NCBI GenBank assembly: GCA_030068145.1
Contig: JAPJBO010000052.1
Coordinates: forward strand, 186,001 to 250,000
Length of the DNA: 64,000 nt
Reading direction: 5' to 3'
Source of the DNA: Diplonema papillatum
Lineage: Eukaryota; Euglenozoa; Diplonemea; Diplonemida; Diplonemidae
Part shown: in pieces, positions 11,002 to 22,857 of the stretch
Position numbering within the stretch: the first letter of the stretch is position 1
Layout: the number at the start of each line of letters is the position of its first letter
The notes under the pieces: generated by a model
Database searches by the model: none
Seen by the model: only the letters and a program-made list of their open reading frames with translations
What the model was told of the DNA's origin: nothing
Translations under genes and position numbers: made by a program

Positions 11002-11534
11002 CTTGTCCATTCCGGAGATGGGCATCGCGCTCTTCCGCTCGGGCCCGCCGGCCGCCTGCGGGGTCCCCAGCTGCGTCGCGCGGTGGAGCTCGAGCAGGAA
11101 CCGCACTTTGGTCGCGATCTCGTGCGCGTCGATCGGAGACTGGCACTCGATCTGGTCCTTTCCGGATTTGGAGTTCCGGTACTCGACTTCGAAGTAGCAC
11201 GGCTTGTCGTCGAACGTGCGGATGAGGATCACGTCGTGTATGGACCGCTCCGGGTTCTTCGTCTTCTGCGCCTTGGAGCCAGCCATCATGTTGTAGATCT
11301 TCTCCCGGTCAATGCCCAGGATCCGCCGCTGGCGGGAGCCGAACTTGTTGATTTTGATGATGTTGTATTCCGTGTACCGCGACGCCGACGCCTCGTCCCA
11401 GTCGCAGAACATCTTCACCGGCGACGCCGCACTGCCCGGGGTTTCTACGTCGCTGTCCGAGTACGGGTCGTCCTCTTCTCGGGTCTTCGCCTTCAGGTAC
11501 ATGTCCTTCACGCCAAATACCCTGCTGAGGACAC
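11002..11534 (-). CDS. SIN1 exon with PH domain (TORC2 subunit)
   Basis: A GC-rich exon of 533 bp, read on the minus strand. It is preceded by a pyrimidine-containing acceptor ending CGACAG and followed by AAG|GTACGC, a donor at 11001-11000. The central block YTEYNIIKINKFGSRQRRIL followed by GIDREKIYNM is the signature start of the SIN1-type PH domain, and the SPIDAHEIATKVRFLLEL end is the domain's last helix. SIN1 (AVO1/MAPKAP1) is the TORC2 subunit whose PH domain binds membrane lipids and gates the kinase complex. The exon begins with GT, completing a Gly codon left open by the exon at 14942, so phases agree (G|GT). The message may end shortly after 11002 in the read-through frame or continue to an exon I could not find. 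The 5' portion of the frame upstream of 11534 is intron. Confidence 0.85.
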
Positions 11535-12399
11535 CTGTCGTAGAAGGTGTGCGGGTAAGAGAACAGCCGAAGCAAGGACAACGAAATTGCAAGCAAGAAT
11601 AGCGCGTCTCACTAGTTATGGACAACAACAAGTTGCATGTGCAATCCAAGTGCTTTTTCGACAAAATGCGGTTGGCTAGAACACGGGACAACTTTATACC
11701 GAGCGATTCCGAGGAGGCCCGTGCGGCCAGTTCCCGCTTGGTCAACCGTGAAAATCTTGCGGGTTGGCCCTGACCTGAAAATGAAACAGGGGGAAACCTA
11801 AACAAATGTTCGGCGGAATTCCCTTACGTCCCAAGTGTCGTCCCATTGGGATACAGGGGTACAAAGTCTGCTATCCCGCAGAAGGGAACAAAAATTCGGC
11901 ATCCGATGATGAGTGTAACAACTCACCTGCCGAATGCACCGGTCCCGAAAATGGATGAGCTCAAGCGATCCACCCATAGTTGCCCGCGTTCTGGTGTAAA
12001 CGAGTGCATGGTCCACGCCGCGTCATTGGCGTGAGCCTCGATGGAGTGTGGATGAGAGCATGTTTGATGCGAGCATCAAGTCTTCTTGGGATACTATAAG
12101 AGAAAGGGGGTTGAAATTCTCTCGTCACGGGGGGACCCGCCGCCCTGGCAATCTCGACGCGTCCAATCGCGGGACAACAGGGTTAGGTTTGATCGGGCGA
12201 CTTGAATTGTACGTATTCAGGTCGCAGAACAAACGTTTGAAAGACCGTGCAAACATGCTCGTGTGCCTGCCGCAAGACTTCGCCAGGGCTCAAAAAAAGA
12301 GGCAAGGGCGCGTGGGCAAGCGACGGTAAACATACGGTGTTTTCCGGGTTTATCTCGGGATGCAATCCTCAGCTCCTCCGTGCACCCACGAGGTGTGGT

Positions 12400-12520
12400 A
12401 TCTACCACCATACAACCACGTAGTACCACAGGCACTACAGGGTACTCTGTAGGTAGTATGTAGGTAGTATGTATACCACCATACTACGTATGTGTGTATA
12501 CTACCACGATACCGTAGCAG
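12400..12520. repeat. TACTACC/GGTAGTA-rich palindromic patch
   Basis: Many short direct and inverted copies of ggtagta and taccacc lie in this patch, for example gtaggtagtatgtaggtagt at 12449. It could form several alternative hairpins. The significance is unknown. Confidence 0.5.
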
Positions 12521-13391
12521 CTACAGGATGCAGGATTGGGTTGGCAACAGGGTTTTGCTGATTCTCCGTCGGAATAGGTATTAATCAAGACCTTCGGCAC
12601 AAAAGAAAGAGAGATGGCTCTGTTGTGCGCGCAGCCTTGTTGTGTGCGTGCGTAGTCCGGTATAACGCGATACGCTGCCAACCGTCTCCGTTCATTAGAG
12701 CGTAAGCTCGCTTAGAGAGACCGGGTTTGGTAGTCGCAACCAGGGACTTATATGGGTCGGAGAGATTTGGCGGGAAAGTTGGGAGTGCAGTGGGGGGAAA
12801 CTTGGGCAGTTGGAATGTTGCCTTTTGGCAGAAGTTTCCGACGCTTCTCGTCTCACGTTGGACACTGCTGTGTCATGCTCGCCAACTTGGCAGTCAGAAC
12901 GCGCCGCGGCAAGAAGATCGGGTAAGGGCGTTGGGGCAACAGGGTCTGTTTGTGTTCCAACTGAGAACGTTAGCCCCGAACTATTTTCCTGGCGCCAGCA
13001 CCTGCTCCGGTCAATACAAGACACCACGGAGACAGAGGTCTACGTAATCTAGACTTCTCTGCGATGTTGCATAATTCCCGCACACAGTTCCTGCATGCGT
13101 CGATTGGTATGCGAATCCTCTGGGAGCGAGCTGTTGTTTCATGAAGTCGGCTAGAGTGGCAGTCGTAGGTGCGATAACCCGAATATTGGCTGATGTTGCG
13201 CTTTCGACTTGAGCTGCTGACACTGCTCCTTCCTGGGCGCACTCGAGCATGCCCAGCCGGTTCTGCATTTGGAGCTAAAAAGCCAGCGAGTGTGCCATCG
13301 AATCTCGCCCGCTTCTTCGGTGGCATGGTGCCCTGACTGACCCTGGCCAACACCCAAAAAAAGAACTGCCTGTTCTGAAGATTATCATTTT

Positions 13392-14080
13392 TTTTTTTTT
13401 CCCGCCCGCCGCAGTGCTCCCGCTAACCTCACTTTTGGTGAGGAATCCCAAAACCTGTTTTGGGCTTGTTTTTTTTTTTTGGTGCCCCCCAAATTTTTTA
13501 CCCCCGTGTTGTGCAGGTTATTAGCTTCGTTTTTGCCTTGGTTTCTCGACCAACTTTCTTTTGCCGCTCTGAGACCGAGAAGCTTTTGCCCAGGGGGAGT
13601 CCGGGGGGGCTTTGCCCCCCGGCGAACGGTACGGTACAGGTGGAGAAAGTTTGCACTTCTCAGTCTGTTTGTCACAATAAACACTGCACATTCCTGGAGG
13701 CAACAGCCCATTCGAATTCAACCACCACTCGATACTGCGTGCTGGTACATCATTGGCACGAGTAGACGCAGACCAGAGATCACATGGAACAAGGCACTTG
13801 TGTCGACTCGGAGAGAATCTGTCAAGAAATCTGGGGCTGCTTCTAATCCTCGACTCTCTTTATCGGCTCCAGCCCCCGTGGCAGCCCCAGACTTCTGCCC
13901 GCCAGCCCACGAGCAGACTGTGATGCAGTGCTTTGGCTACACGATACCACCAACGGGAAAAAGGTGAGGAATTCCCCATGAGGAATTCCTCACCCTCTTT
14001 TTTCGAGCCTCTTTTTTTTTTTTGAGGAATTCCTCGCACTTTTTCGTTAGCGGGAGCACTGCGCCCGCCCAAGTTTTTTT
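13392..14080. mobile_element. 670 bp terminal-inverted-repeat element in the SIN1 intron
   Basis: The left end (poly-T, cccgcccgccgcagtgctcc, cgctaacc) is the reverse complement of the right end (cgttagcgggagcactgcg, cccgcccaag, poly-T). Just inside each end lie cactttt and gaggaatt words, and a local palindrome gaggaattcc...gaggaattcctc sits at about 13968-13990. The body holds a plus-strand frame (13479-13967) without a recognised domain. I read it as a non-autonomous DNA transposon. Confidence 0.7.
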
Positions 14081-14123
14081 TCGGGTAAACAGTAAACTTG
14101 GGAGACGGTCCAAGTTTGCTATT

Positions 14124-14183
14124 CATATATAAGCCCCTGGTCGCAACCATAGAAAAAGCGAGCTGCGCAGCGTCCTTCGCGAG
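14124..14183 (+). repeat. tatataagcccctggtcgca repeat, copy 1
   Basis: It shares about 58 bp with 14453-14512: tatataagcccctggtcgca, then accatagaaaaagcgagc and cagcgtccttcgc. A diverged reverse copy is at 12722-12760. The TATA-like start is suggestive of a promoter of a small RNA repeat but nothing proves it. Confidence 0.55.
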
Positions 14184-14452
14184 TACTAGGCGGGATGAAT
14201 CTCAGCTGGATCCAGCCGATCGACCGTCTCTCGGCGCGCGACGGCCCCCCTCAGGTGGACCGCGGCTCGTACCTCAGGCATCAGCCTGGCATGCCCCCAC
14301 GCATGCTCTGCTACTCGGTATTCAGTCTCGGCGAGCAGTGGCAGGGCGCTCTCCAGCCAAACAGTAGACCAGAAACAAATGACTGATCCGGTTTGGTGGA
14401 GATCCGCGCTCCTGCCGGGGCTTTGCTCGGGGTTAGCTGAATTAAACACCTA

Positions 14453-14512
14453 ATATATAAGCCCCTGGTCGCAACCATAGAAAAAGCGAGCGCAGCGCAG
14501 CGTCCTTCGCTC
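14453..14512 (+). repeat. tatataagcccctggtcgca repeat, copy 2
   Basis: It is nearly identical to 14124-14183, with a short cgcagcgcag insertion. See that entry. Confidence 0.55.
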
Positions 14513-14563
14513 GGGAGTAACAATTGGCTTCCCGAAAGTAATCTTTTCACGCGAAGGATGAAA

Positions 14564-14853
14564 ATACTCGAGGCACCGCCTCGTGCTTATTTCTAGGCTA
14601 CAGGGGGAGAAAACTGGAGTTTCATGTCAGCTAAATCCGACCAAAGCCTTCGTGGGCTTCGCAATTCGACACAAACAGAAGAAATTCTCGTTCAGAGAAT
14701 TTAACAATATAAGGCGGGTCTCTTTTGTGAACGCACACGCCCGCCACTAAACCCAGATTTACCTGTGGTTTGTGTGGGCTGCAGCACATTTACCACCTTT
14801 GAGGTTACGCAACTACTGCCAGCCTCCTCAAGTATTTCCTACGAAGCAGGTGT
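14564..14853 (+). repeat. dispersed repeat E, copy 1
   Basis: This copy shares the ordered blocks atactcgag, cgcccgccactaaacccaga, tttacctgtg, cctcctcaag and aagcaggtg with 22028-22245, 47196-47412 and (reversed) 50697-50832. The cctcctcaag...aagcaggtg end is the best conserved part. Confidence 0.75.
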
Positions 14854-14941
14854 TTATACAAGTGAGAAATGCGTAGTTTCGTTTTATTCTTTTATTTGTT
14901 AGCTGTCGACAACTTGCGTTGTGGTGAGAAAAACGGAATAC

Positions 14942-15876
14942 CGATCGTGCGGTCGCCAAGTGGCACGTGGTCCTCGCCGAGAGAGTCCTTCTCGGCCCCG
15001 TCGAGCAAGATTCGGAGGTGGTGCTTCGCGGTCTCGCGCTTGAAGCGGTCGCAGACCACCTGCGCCGCGTCTTTGAACATCATGTCGGGCGGGAGCGCCA
15101 CCCGCTTGTGTCGCTTGCCGCCCGTGCCGTAGAACACGCGCACCGAAATGTCCTCCAGCGTCTTCGCCGACGTCTGCCGCGTGACCATCGGCGCGACGGT
15201 CCCGATGACATTGCCGGTAACGCAGAGGACCAGCGTGTCGAAGCCCATGCGCCGGAGGCTCGTTTTTTTGTCGAGCACCGGCAGATCTTCGTCCGGCCGC
15301 CCCGAGTCGTCCTCCGCGACCCTCAGCCGGTAGAGCTCGGGGTTGGTGCTGATGGTCTTCGCGGTCGGCAGGTCGGTGTCTCGCACGACGCGCAGGGTCG
15401 CTTTGATGACGTCGACGACGTTTCCGTGGTCGTGGATCCGCACCGGCACCGGCGTCATCTTCTCACCCCGCCTGAACAGAAACGGGCAGAACACTTTCAA
15501 GTGCATCATGCGGGATCGGCCAGACGGGCCGTTGCTGTTGAGGAGCTTCGTGATCCCGCTGGGCGGCAGCTCTGCGGCATCCGAGACGGCTGGGTTGAAC
15601 AGGTAGACGGGGTCAGTCGACTCGTAGTCCGTCGTCGCCAGCGGGACGACCCACTCGGCGTCTTCGCTCTCCATGCCCTTGCTGATGAGTTCGCTCTCCT
15701 TCGTCGCGTCGGCGACCTCCTTCAGCTTCGACGACACCACCGTCCTGCCTTCCGCCCATTTCGCGGCTTCGGACGCGATCGCAAGGAAGTCCTCGTCCCC
15801 GGGGGGGCTCAGCGAGCGGGGCCGCGCCTTCGCTGTTTCGCCCGGTCGGTGCACCACATTGCCGGACGAAGACCGC
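14942..15876 (-). CDS. SIN1 exon with CRIM and Ras-binding-like domains
   Basis: A GC-rich exon of 935 bp. The acceptor CCTTTCCCCTCACAG lies just upstream (AG at 15878-15877) and the donor is ATCG|GTATTC at 14942/14941. The first third is polar and disordered. Next comes the conserved region in the middle of SIN1 (CRIM), visible as MHLKVFCPFLF followed by PVPVRIHDHGNVVDVIKATL, then YRLRVAEDD and MGFDTLVL. CRIM is the module that recruits TORC2 substrates. The end (VRVFYGTGGKRHKRVALP and following) fits the Ras-binding-like domain. The last codon is split G|GT with the PH exon at 11534, so the two exons join in frame and in the correct domain order. The first base completes a codon from an upstream exon, so the true start lies further right and was not found. 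Three tandem copies of the acceptor region lie upstream. Confidence 0.88.
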
Positions 15877-16325
15877 CTGTGAGGGGAAAGGTCAGTACGG
15901 CTTGCCGTGTACACGGGGCAAACCCCTATGCTAACTCGGATCTTGAACGAGTCTACGGAGAAGGAACGGTCTAGACTGTTGCATCTCTTTGCATTTTCAT
16001 TGGCACATGACCAACCCACGGACTTGAGATCGCCTGTGAGGGGAAAGGTCAGTGCGGCTTGCCGTGTGCACGGGGCAAACCCCTATGCTAACTCGGATCT
16101 GGAACGAGTCCATGGAGAAGGAACGGTCTAGACTGCTGCATTTTCTGCATTTTCATTGGCACATGACCGACCCACGGACTTGAGATCGCCTGTGAGGGGA
16201 AAGGTCGGTACGGCTTGCAGAATACACGGGACAACTCTCTGTGCTAACTCGGATCCGGAACGAGTCTGCGGAGAAGGAACGGTTTAGACTGTTGCATTCT
16301 CGTTTTCTTATTGGCACATGACCGA
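15877..16325 (-). repeat. three tandem 156 bp units, each with the SIN1 splice acceptor
   Basis: The acceptor sequence CCTTTCCCCTCACAGGCG (minus strand) occurs three times, with AG at 15878-15877, 16035-16034 and 16191-16190, spacing 156-157 bp. Each unit also carries cggcttgc, ctaactcggatc and gagaaggaacggt words. Only the leftmost acceptor is followed by SIN1 coding sequence. The other two would lead into the neighbouring unit, whose frame stays open for a while (the third unit starts with a different gcaga word after cggctt). Confidence 0.85.
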
Positions 16326-18157
16326 GAGATAAAGAGTGGGGTTCTGTGTTGGCAGGCATCGGATCATATGCTGTCACAGGTCACAGTTGGCGCTGCGTGG
16401 GACCGGATTCGAAGGACACTTTAATGCACCGTGTGTACGAGGGTCGCAAAACGGCTCAGGAACGCTGAGCTCGGCGCGGGTTATCCCCGACCCTGATTTG
16501 GGCACCACCGCGAGCAACTGAAATAGGAAGAACCCGGACACCGCGAGAGTAGGAGAAAGGAGAGAGGGAAACTAGAGTTTTCGTTGACCGCGCTTACCCT
16601 GAACCCAAATCCTGGACGGTTGCAGGTGGCAAACTAGCGAATGATCATGATCAGAAGGTCCTACTTGTAGGCGGTTCAGTTTCCTCACACAGTGCAAAAA
16701 CTGCTATAGGCGCCCGCTTGAGAGAATGCGACTTCGCGGTTGGGCGTTTAGAGTTTGTTTGTGCGATTTAACCTACACGCGTTCTGGTTAAACCGCTGTC
16801 AACGTTCTTTTTAGCTGTAACAAATACTATCTCCAGGGAAGCAGAAATTGGTTGTCGCAAATAAACAAGGAAACACACCCGCCAGTTCGCCCATCTTCAG
16901 TCGCGGGTTCTTCTACGTCGGGGGGAGGCAGGGCGATGTGGAGCATGGCGCCTGCTGGTGTGCCTCGGTGGCCAGCCCAGCCGGCCCGCCACGGTGACGG
17001 GCACTGCCTTTGTCACCTTCTGGTCTCGTATGTCCCTTGTTGTACCGGACTCACCCCGCTGCCGGGTTCCCTCCCCCCTGCCCCAACGAACCTCCGTGCG
17101 GGCGTTCAGGTACAGTGTCTGGCCGCTTGCGGGTATCTGCCCCTCCCTGAAACCCGCCCTCCGTGCCTTCGTTGCGCTGATTGATTCGGACAGGAGGAGC
17201 TCCTTTTTCGTTGTGCAGATTTTGCCAAGTACCGAGAAGTGAGAGAGTTACTCCTCACGATTTGTGTTTCCGACGTTCACGTATGGTAGGGGGTACAGAG
17301 TGGTGTCTTTCGGCCTTTTTTTTTCATCGTTGACGGTGAACGCCTGCTTCGTACTTACGTACGCTTCTTCTTTGGAAGAAGTTTCCGAGGCGGTCGTAGA
17401 GGGTGACTAGACACTGACAAAGCATGCCAATCCCTGTCACGCACTGCAGCAGCAGTGTCATTGGAATTGTGACTCTTCCTTTTTTTTCATCGTTGACGTT
17501 GGTACCAAGGAAAGCCTGCTACACGGGAGCCAAGCTTCACGTGTTCGGCGGTACTGCAGAGCCACGGGCCTACGGGTCAAGTGGCTACCGATTTCCCAAA
17601 CTAAAGCATCAAGGCGTGGCGCACCTTGGGGCTTGGCGCTTGCGCTGAACACAAGCTCGTCGAGACGGTCAGCCAAAGGGCAGAGCGGACGGGGTTGTGG
17701 CACTGTGCTGCCTCCGACTCAAGCTTTGCAAGCTGTGGTTGACCGTCACGTTCCTGGACCAGGAACGGCCTTTTTCTTTTTCTTTTTCTTTCTTTCTTCT
17801 TTTTCATCGTTGACGTTGAACGCCTGCTTTGGCGCCGGAGGTGTTTACACGCACGGCGTACACGAACCCGTGCTCGCAAGGATATTTTAGCCATGATGAC
17901 GGACTGTGCCTTGATGAGTAGCGTGCATAAGTCTGCATGCTAGATACGTCCCTGCCAGTTGTGCGCACGCGCCCGTCGTTGTTAACCGTGCCGTTCAAAG
18001 TGTGTACGGTAACACGCTTCCGCTTACGACACGACTCGCGTTTATCACGAGCGGAGAGGTGGAGCTTCGGTTACTGCGACAATTCTTCTGACGGTATTAG
18101 CTCGCAGGGGAATTCTGAGGGTAGTGTGGGCATAGACCCTGTTTGTGGTGTATTTTG
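16326..18157. other. intergenic; repeat scraps only
   Basis: Repeat D copy 2 lies at 16538-16697. The word tttttttcatcgttgacg with gaacgcctgcttc recurs at about 17317, 17480 and 17800, with a weak copy at 19550. Two open frames (16852-17242) have no domain. No gene is supported. Confidence 0.5.
16538..16697 (+). repeat. dispersed repeat D, copy 2
   Basis: It matches 9046-9205 over its length with a few small gaps. Confidence 0.75.
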
Positions 18158-18302
18158 AGTACTAACAATCTTGCGGGTTGCCCTTCAATGTATTGTGCAG
18201 GCTAAAAAGACGTAGGCAGCGTGTTTTGGTGGTTGATCAGAGTTCCTTACCTGAATACACACAGGGTAAATACAAGTGGGAAAACGAAGCGCCTGTCTTT
18301 TT
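18158..18302 (+). repeat. R2 repeat, copy with small deletion
   Basis: It starts agtactaacaatcttgcggg and ends gcgcctgtcttttt, and lacks about 24 bp before the end compared with 54837-55008. On the minus strand it carries ttcaggtaagg at 18244-18253. See the R2 finding. Confidence 0.8.
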
Positions 18303-19244
18303 CCGGGACGCCCGTCTCACCTTCTTCAGGCTTCTTGCTTGCGGGCACGACGCGCTGCCCAGAACGGAGGTAACGGACAGAAGGCGCCGACTGAACGGGG
18401 GGGGTAGGAAACGACTGCGGCGTGCCCGAACCGGGGAAAAGAAAGAAACCCGCTGCTGCGGCACATGCTCGGCCGCTGACCCCCCCGCAAACGGAGTTAA
18501 AAAGTGAGTTGATACGATCCGCTACCATCATCCGCGCGATTGCAGCAAAACAATGGAACACTGTATGACACCGCCGTCCTCATACACGGCGGCGTGTAGC
18601 GACTCCGCACAAAAGGGTTGCTCGATCAGGAGTGGGCGCAAGCAAGTTCTTGGAAAATTGGAGCCCACATACTGAGTGACAACTTTCTACAGCACTGCTC
18701 CCGTGGGCTTGAGGCAGTAGGTTTTCTTCGCTGCTGAAGAGAGCGAACGGGAATGGCCTCGCCACGTCTTTCGCACGATTTCGAAGCAGTAGATGATAAC
18801 TAATCTCTTCAAAGATTGGTGGTACAAGTATGGTGCTGCACGCCACCAGTAGCGGCTAAGCTGTTGTTGTTGAACAGCTCGTAGTTGGAAATTGCATGGT
18901 GCCCACGGTGTACTGGGTCCCAGCGTACTGCTGGTATTGGGACAAACTTCTCGCCAATGGTGTCCTCAAGAGACCTCTTCCTCATCGGGATGAAGCGTTG
19001 GCGGTTCGAGGGAGAGAAGTGTTCTGCTGTTGTTAGCGAATACTTTCAATCTCCGGAGAGCCGAGGATCTCAAGGGTGAGTCTTGCTTCGTTTTCATTTT
19101 TCTCTTCATTCAACATTCCTGACTGCCATCTCGGTCGCGCTGTAGTGCAGAGGTCCAAGCAGGTCTTAGACGAAACTCAAAAGAAACCCGCGATGAACTT
19201 CGTTTTGGTTCTTCCTTCTCGGGTCAAGAGGCAGCAAAATACTC
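18303..19244. other. intergenic, nothing recognised
   Basis: I see no domain, inverted repeat or strong tandem repeat here. Confidence 0.4.
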
Positions 19245-19498
19245 GACGTAGCTGCTTCGACTCCGAATGGAAGGGAGGAAATATAGAGGTTGAGGGGCAA
19301 ATACAATACGAACACAATCTGTTGTGTTCTTCGCTAACAACACCGTGTTGTTTTCTCACTCAGGACTTTGACCTGTTGTGTATGTGTGATTTGTCGTGTT
19401 GGGGTAGACCCGCATGACCTCATGTAGTTACAGCCTTCTGTTCTTTGTCGGGCAGCATCGTCGAGCATTTCCTTTCAAGCTGGCGCTTATGTAAAAAA
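19245..19498 (+). repeat. dispersed repeat F, copy 1
   Basis: About 250 bp shared with 21733-21985: ctcgacgtagctgcttcgac, gactccgaatgg, cactcaggactttgacct, tttgtcgggcagcatcgtcg and agctggcgcttatg. The second copy continues straight into repeat E, this one does not. Confidence 0.75.
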
Positions 19499-20775
19499 AT
19501 AGTCGAAGAAATTGATCCCTTATGCTATATAAGTTATTATCCCATGATTTATCATTCACGGCGAACACCTGCTTTGGCACGCTGGTTTGTTCGCAGTAAC
19601 ATCGGTGGTCGACCCGCATGCTTATGGTTAACGTGTAAGCGCTTTCATCCCGGTGAAGAGACTACTAGCAACGCACCATTACCAACGTTCATAGAGCACA
19701 GGTCGTGATGCGAGGGTGTATCGCGCAACAAAGAACCTAGCAGATGGATGCAGTCGGGTTACGACCCCTTTAGTAAACCGTCGCGGAAAATAGCACATCA
19801 ATTCGAGGGGAGGGTGCATGGCAGGTAAAAAAGACGCGACCCCTAAACCCCGGGACATTTTCGAGCTTCAGGCCAGGAATTTCACGCCGGATGATACGCC
19901 AGGAGCACAGGGCCACGGAAAGACAGTGCCGAAAAGGTTTCCGCCCCACTTCTTGAGTATTTGGCAGTTTTCCTCCCTACCGAAGGGCGTGCGGGGAGGA
20001 CCTGTGAGTCGAGTACGAAATCCGTAAAGACTTCAGGAGAAACCAGCAACTTCCTCCCGAAACCCGCTTTTTGTGTCTAACAATGCACGTTGTCAACAAC
20101 AAAAACAGATCGATGGCAGCGTACTATCCTCACTCCCGTTAGATGAACAAAACAGGTTTGAAGGAAGTGCGCACAAACAAAAAAGACGTAAGTGAAAATG
20201 CCTGCCGTTCATCGCGACGACATTGATCTTTCTACTGTGAAGTGGAAGAATGTGGCCGCGGTTGAGTGGCCCGCGGAGGAGACAAATGCTGATGAAAGAA
20301 CAACGGGTGTGTTCTATCCCATCACGGCATGTAGTATTATCGGAGTTTTGTATCTTCTTCGGCACAATTAGCTCTGTCTAGCGGTCTAGCTCAGTTCGCC
20401 GTTTTATATTTCTTGGTAACAAGCATAGCGAGCACGACAAAGTTTGGGGGCAGCAACGCGGCCTGTTCAAGTAAGCCCGAGGTAAGAAGCTCAGAGATAA
20501 AGAGACAGCGGACGAGGTCGTCACGCCTTAGCAGTCCCAGGCCTCTGCCCACGTGCTTGTGATCTCGTGGTCATCGCTATCGCTACCGCGATGACCTTTT
20601 CCGAGATAGAGAGAGACAGAGAGAGAGATAGACAGAACACATCAAACCAAGCCAATGAGTGGACCTCCACCGATAGGTGGGCCGCGCTGACCTTTCCCGA
20701 GCGAGAGAGAGAGTGTGTTGATATCGGTTTTTGCGTGACCTCCAGTGTATCTACGACTATGCTGCTGGTGGGCTG
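19499..20775. other. intergenic; gagaga-rich patch
   Basis: A purine-rich (ga)n patch lies at 20600-20640 and again at 20700-20715. A 69-codon plus-strand frame from 19818 begins with a polar, Lys-rich stretch but has no known domain; I do not call it a gene. Confidence 0.4.
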
Positions 20776-20944
20776 AAAAAGACAGGCGCTTCGTTTTGTT
20801 TGTGCGTGCCGGTTAATCGTTTTTCCCACTTGTATTTACCCTGTGTATATTCAGGTAAGGAATTCTGATCAACCACCAAAACACGCCTACGTCTTTTTAG
20901 CCTGCACACTACATTGAAGGGCAACCCGCAAGATTGTTAGTACT
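20776..20944 (-). repeat. R2 repeat, full copy, reverse orientation
   Basis: It reads aaaaagacaggcgcttcgtt to attgttagtact on the plus strand, 169 bp. The splice-like word ttcaggtaagg is at 20850-20860, preceded by tttaccctgtgtat. It is followed by ten A bases. Confidence 0.85.
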
Positions 20945-21732
20945 AAAAAAAAAACGTACTGCGGTTGTACCCGAAAGTGGTCAGTCGCAAGGGGGGCTGC
21001 ATTGTCCCAGTTTCTCGCCAGGGACCGCACCAGCATCAACCCGAATTCTGCAGACATCTTAACTCTACCGTTAAGCCTACATATATATTACGCAACCAGG
21101 AACAGACTGATGAGCTTGTCAGCACCAATTAAGTCCGGTGTGCCAGTCATGATCCTGGTGTGTGTGCTTCGGTCACCCCCTGGAGACAGCTCTTCCTGTT
21201 CCAGAAAGCCGACAAGGAAGGTTCTTGCTAGAACGCGGCATCACGGTGTGCCGCCGTGCTCGCCTGGTTAGTAACCACAGGCATTCTGGATGCTCCCGGG
21301 CGGTTCTTATGGTCCGCCGACTATTTTCCGGCTCCTTTTCCGAACCAGGTGCCAAAAGATGCCCAAAAAGCAATAAAGTGGTGAGGTTAGGCTTCCGATA
21401 CCCGCCACTCGAGAGCAGCACAGAACTCTAAAGGTCGGGTTTTCTGTAGAATCGTCTGTTGAACTCTTGCGCCCGGCATACCCACCCACCCAACCCAAAA
21501 GAGTACCCAGAGTTGTGGGCCAGCGGCACATTGTCTCCCTTGAGATTATGCAAGTGGCGGCCTCCTCGGGTGTTTTTACAAGGCAGCAGTCGCTCAAAAA
21601 GAAAATGGGGTCGGTTGGCAGGCGGAATAAACAGTGATGATACAGTGGTGCTGTGAGAAGAAGAACGTGGTCGGCAGGCTGAGGCGAGCCAGGAATTGCA
21701 CAGGTTTCAGAGGGGGGGTTGTAGCACAAGAA
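20945..21732. other. intergenic, nothing recognised
   Basis: Open frames on both strands at 21160-21795 overlap each other and show no domain. No repeat partner was noticed. Confidence 0.4.
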
Positions 21733-22245
21733 AAACACTCGACGCAGCTGCTTTGACTCCGAATGGGAGGAAGTATAGAGGTAGAGGGAATACAAACACG
21801 ATCTGATTTGTTCTTCGCTTACACCACCGTGTGTTTTCTCACTCGGGACTTTGACCTATTGTGTTTTGTCGTGTAGGGATAGACCCACACAACCTCACAT
21901 CCGTTCAACACGTGGTTCGGTAGTCACAGCCTTCGGTTCTTTGTCTGGCAGCATCGTCGAGCATTTCCTTCCAAGCTGGCGCTTATGCAAATAATACATC
22001 CTCCTCCTACTGCGTATGTAAAAAGAAAGATACTCGAGGGACTGCCTTGTGCTCATTTCGAAGGAGGCTAGAGGGGAAGAAAACAATACAACTACAAAGT
22101 GGGTCCTTTTTGTTGAACGCTTACGCCCGCCACTAAACCCAGATTTACCTGTGTTTCGTGTGGGCTACAGCACACACACACACCTCCTTTGATCTATCGC
22201 AACTGGCAGTCTCCTCAAGCAATTCCTACAAAGCAGGTGCAAGCG
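21733..22245 (+). repeat. repeats F (copy 2) and E (copy 2), adjacent
   Basis: Bases 21733-21985 match repeat F at 19245 and bases 22028-22245 match repeat E at 14564. The two may be parts of one longer element that is truncated elsewhere. Confidence 0.7.
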
Positions 22246-22857
22246 AGGGGTAAAATTACGGTGTTCGGAGCGACGGGGTAATAACCTTTGTACAAGTGTT
22301 AGTTCTCGTCGGAATAGTATTAATCTTCTAAGATCTTCGATCTTATACGACAAAAAAAAGGTCCTTGATCAGGTGATGTGGGCGCACCCCTCGGGCAGCA
22401 ACGAGGGCTGCCTTGGGGCACGCGACACCCTACCATTACGCGCCCCAGGGGGGCTGCGTTGACCGTGGGCAACCCAGTGGTGCCCCCTTGCTAGGGAGCG
22501 CACTGGACGGCAAGGTGGTCATCTTATTTTGAGGTCACATAGGGTAAGCACGCCGTGCGTATAAGTCGAACTTTGAGTGCGTGAGCCCCTCCGAAGAAAG
22601 GTCCATCGCACTAGTTCCAGGCTACTTAGCCCGGGTCTCTAGGTCGCGTCCCCCGCCTTCTCTTGGTCGCCTGATCTTGCGTCTTCCTGGTCCGTCCGGG
22701 CTGGTCCGTCTTGCATCACCTCGTCTCCACTCCCTGCCGCACGAGCTTCCTCCATTTGCGCACGAATTTGAGTGCGTGAGCCCCTCCGAAGAAAGGTCCA
22801 TCACACTGTACCAGGCTACTTAGCCCGGGTCTCTGGGTTGTGCGGCCGTGCGCACTT
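22246..22857. repeat. intergenic with a 74 bp direct repeat
   Basis: Bases 22571-22645 and 22768-22839 are near identical: tttgagtgcgtgagcccctc, then cgaagaaaggtccatc and ccaggctacttagcccgggt. The spacing is about 197 bp. No gene is seen between them. Confidence 0.7.

Larger units (their letters stand above)
11535..14941 (-). other. SIN1 intron, about 3.4 kb, filled with repeats
   Basis: This lies between two phase-compatible SIN1 exons. It holds a TACTACC-rich palindromic patch at 12410-12500, an inverted-repeat element at 13392-14080, a tatataag-type repeat pair at 14124 and 14453 (with a reverse copy at 12722-12760) and repeat E at 14564. No other exon is recognised. Confidence 0.7.

Noticed and set aside
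20600..20720. Possible promoter or regulatory GA-rich tract
   Set aside because: Simple sequence only; no gene starts nearby.
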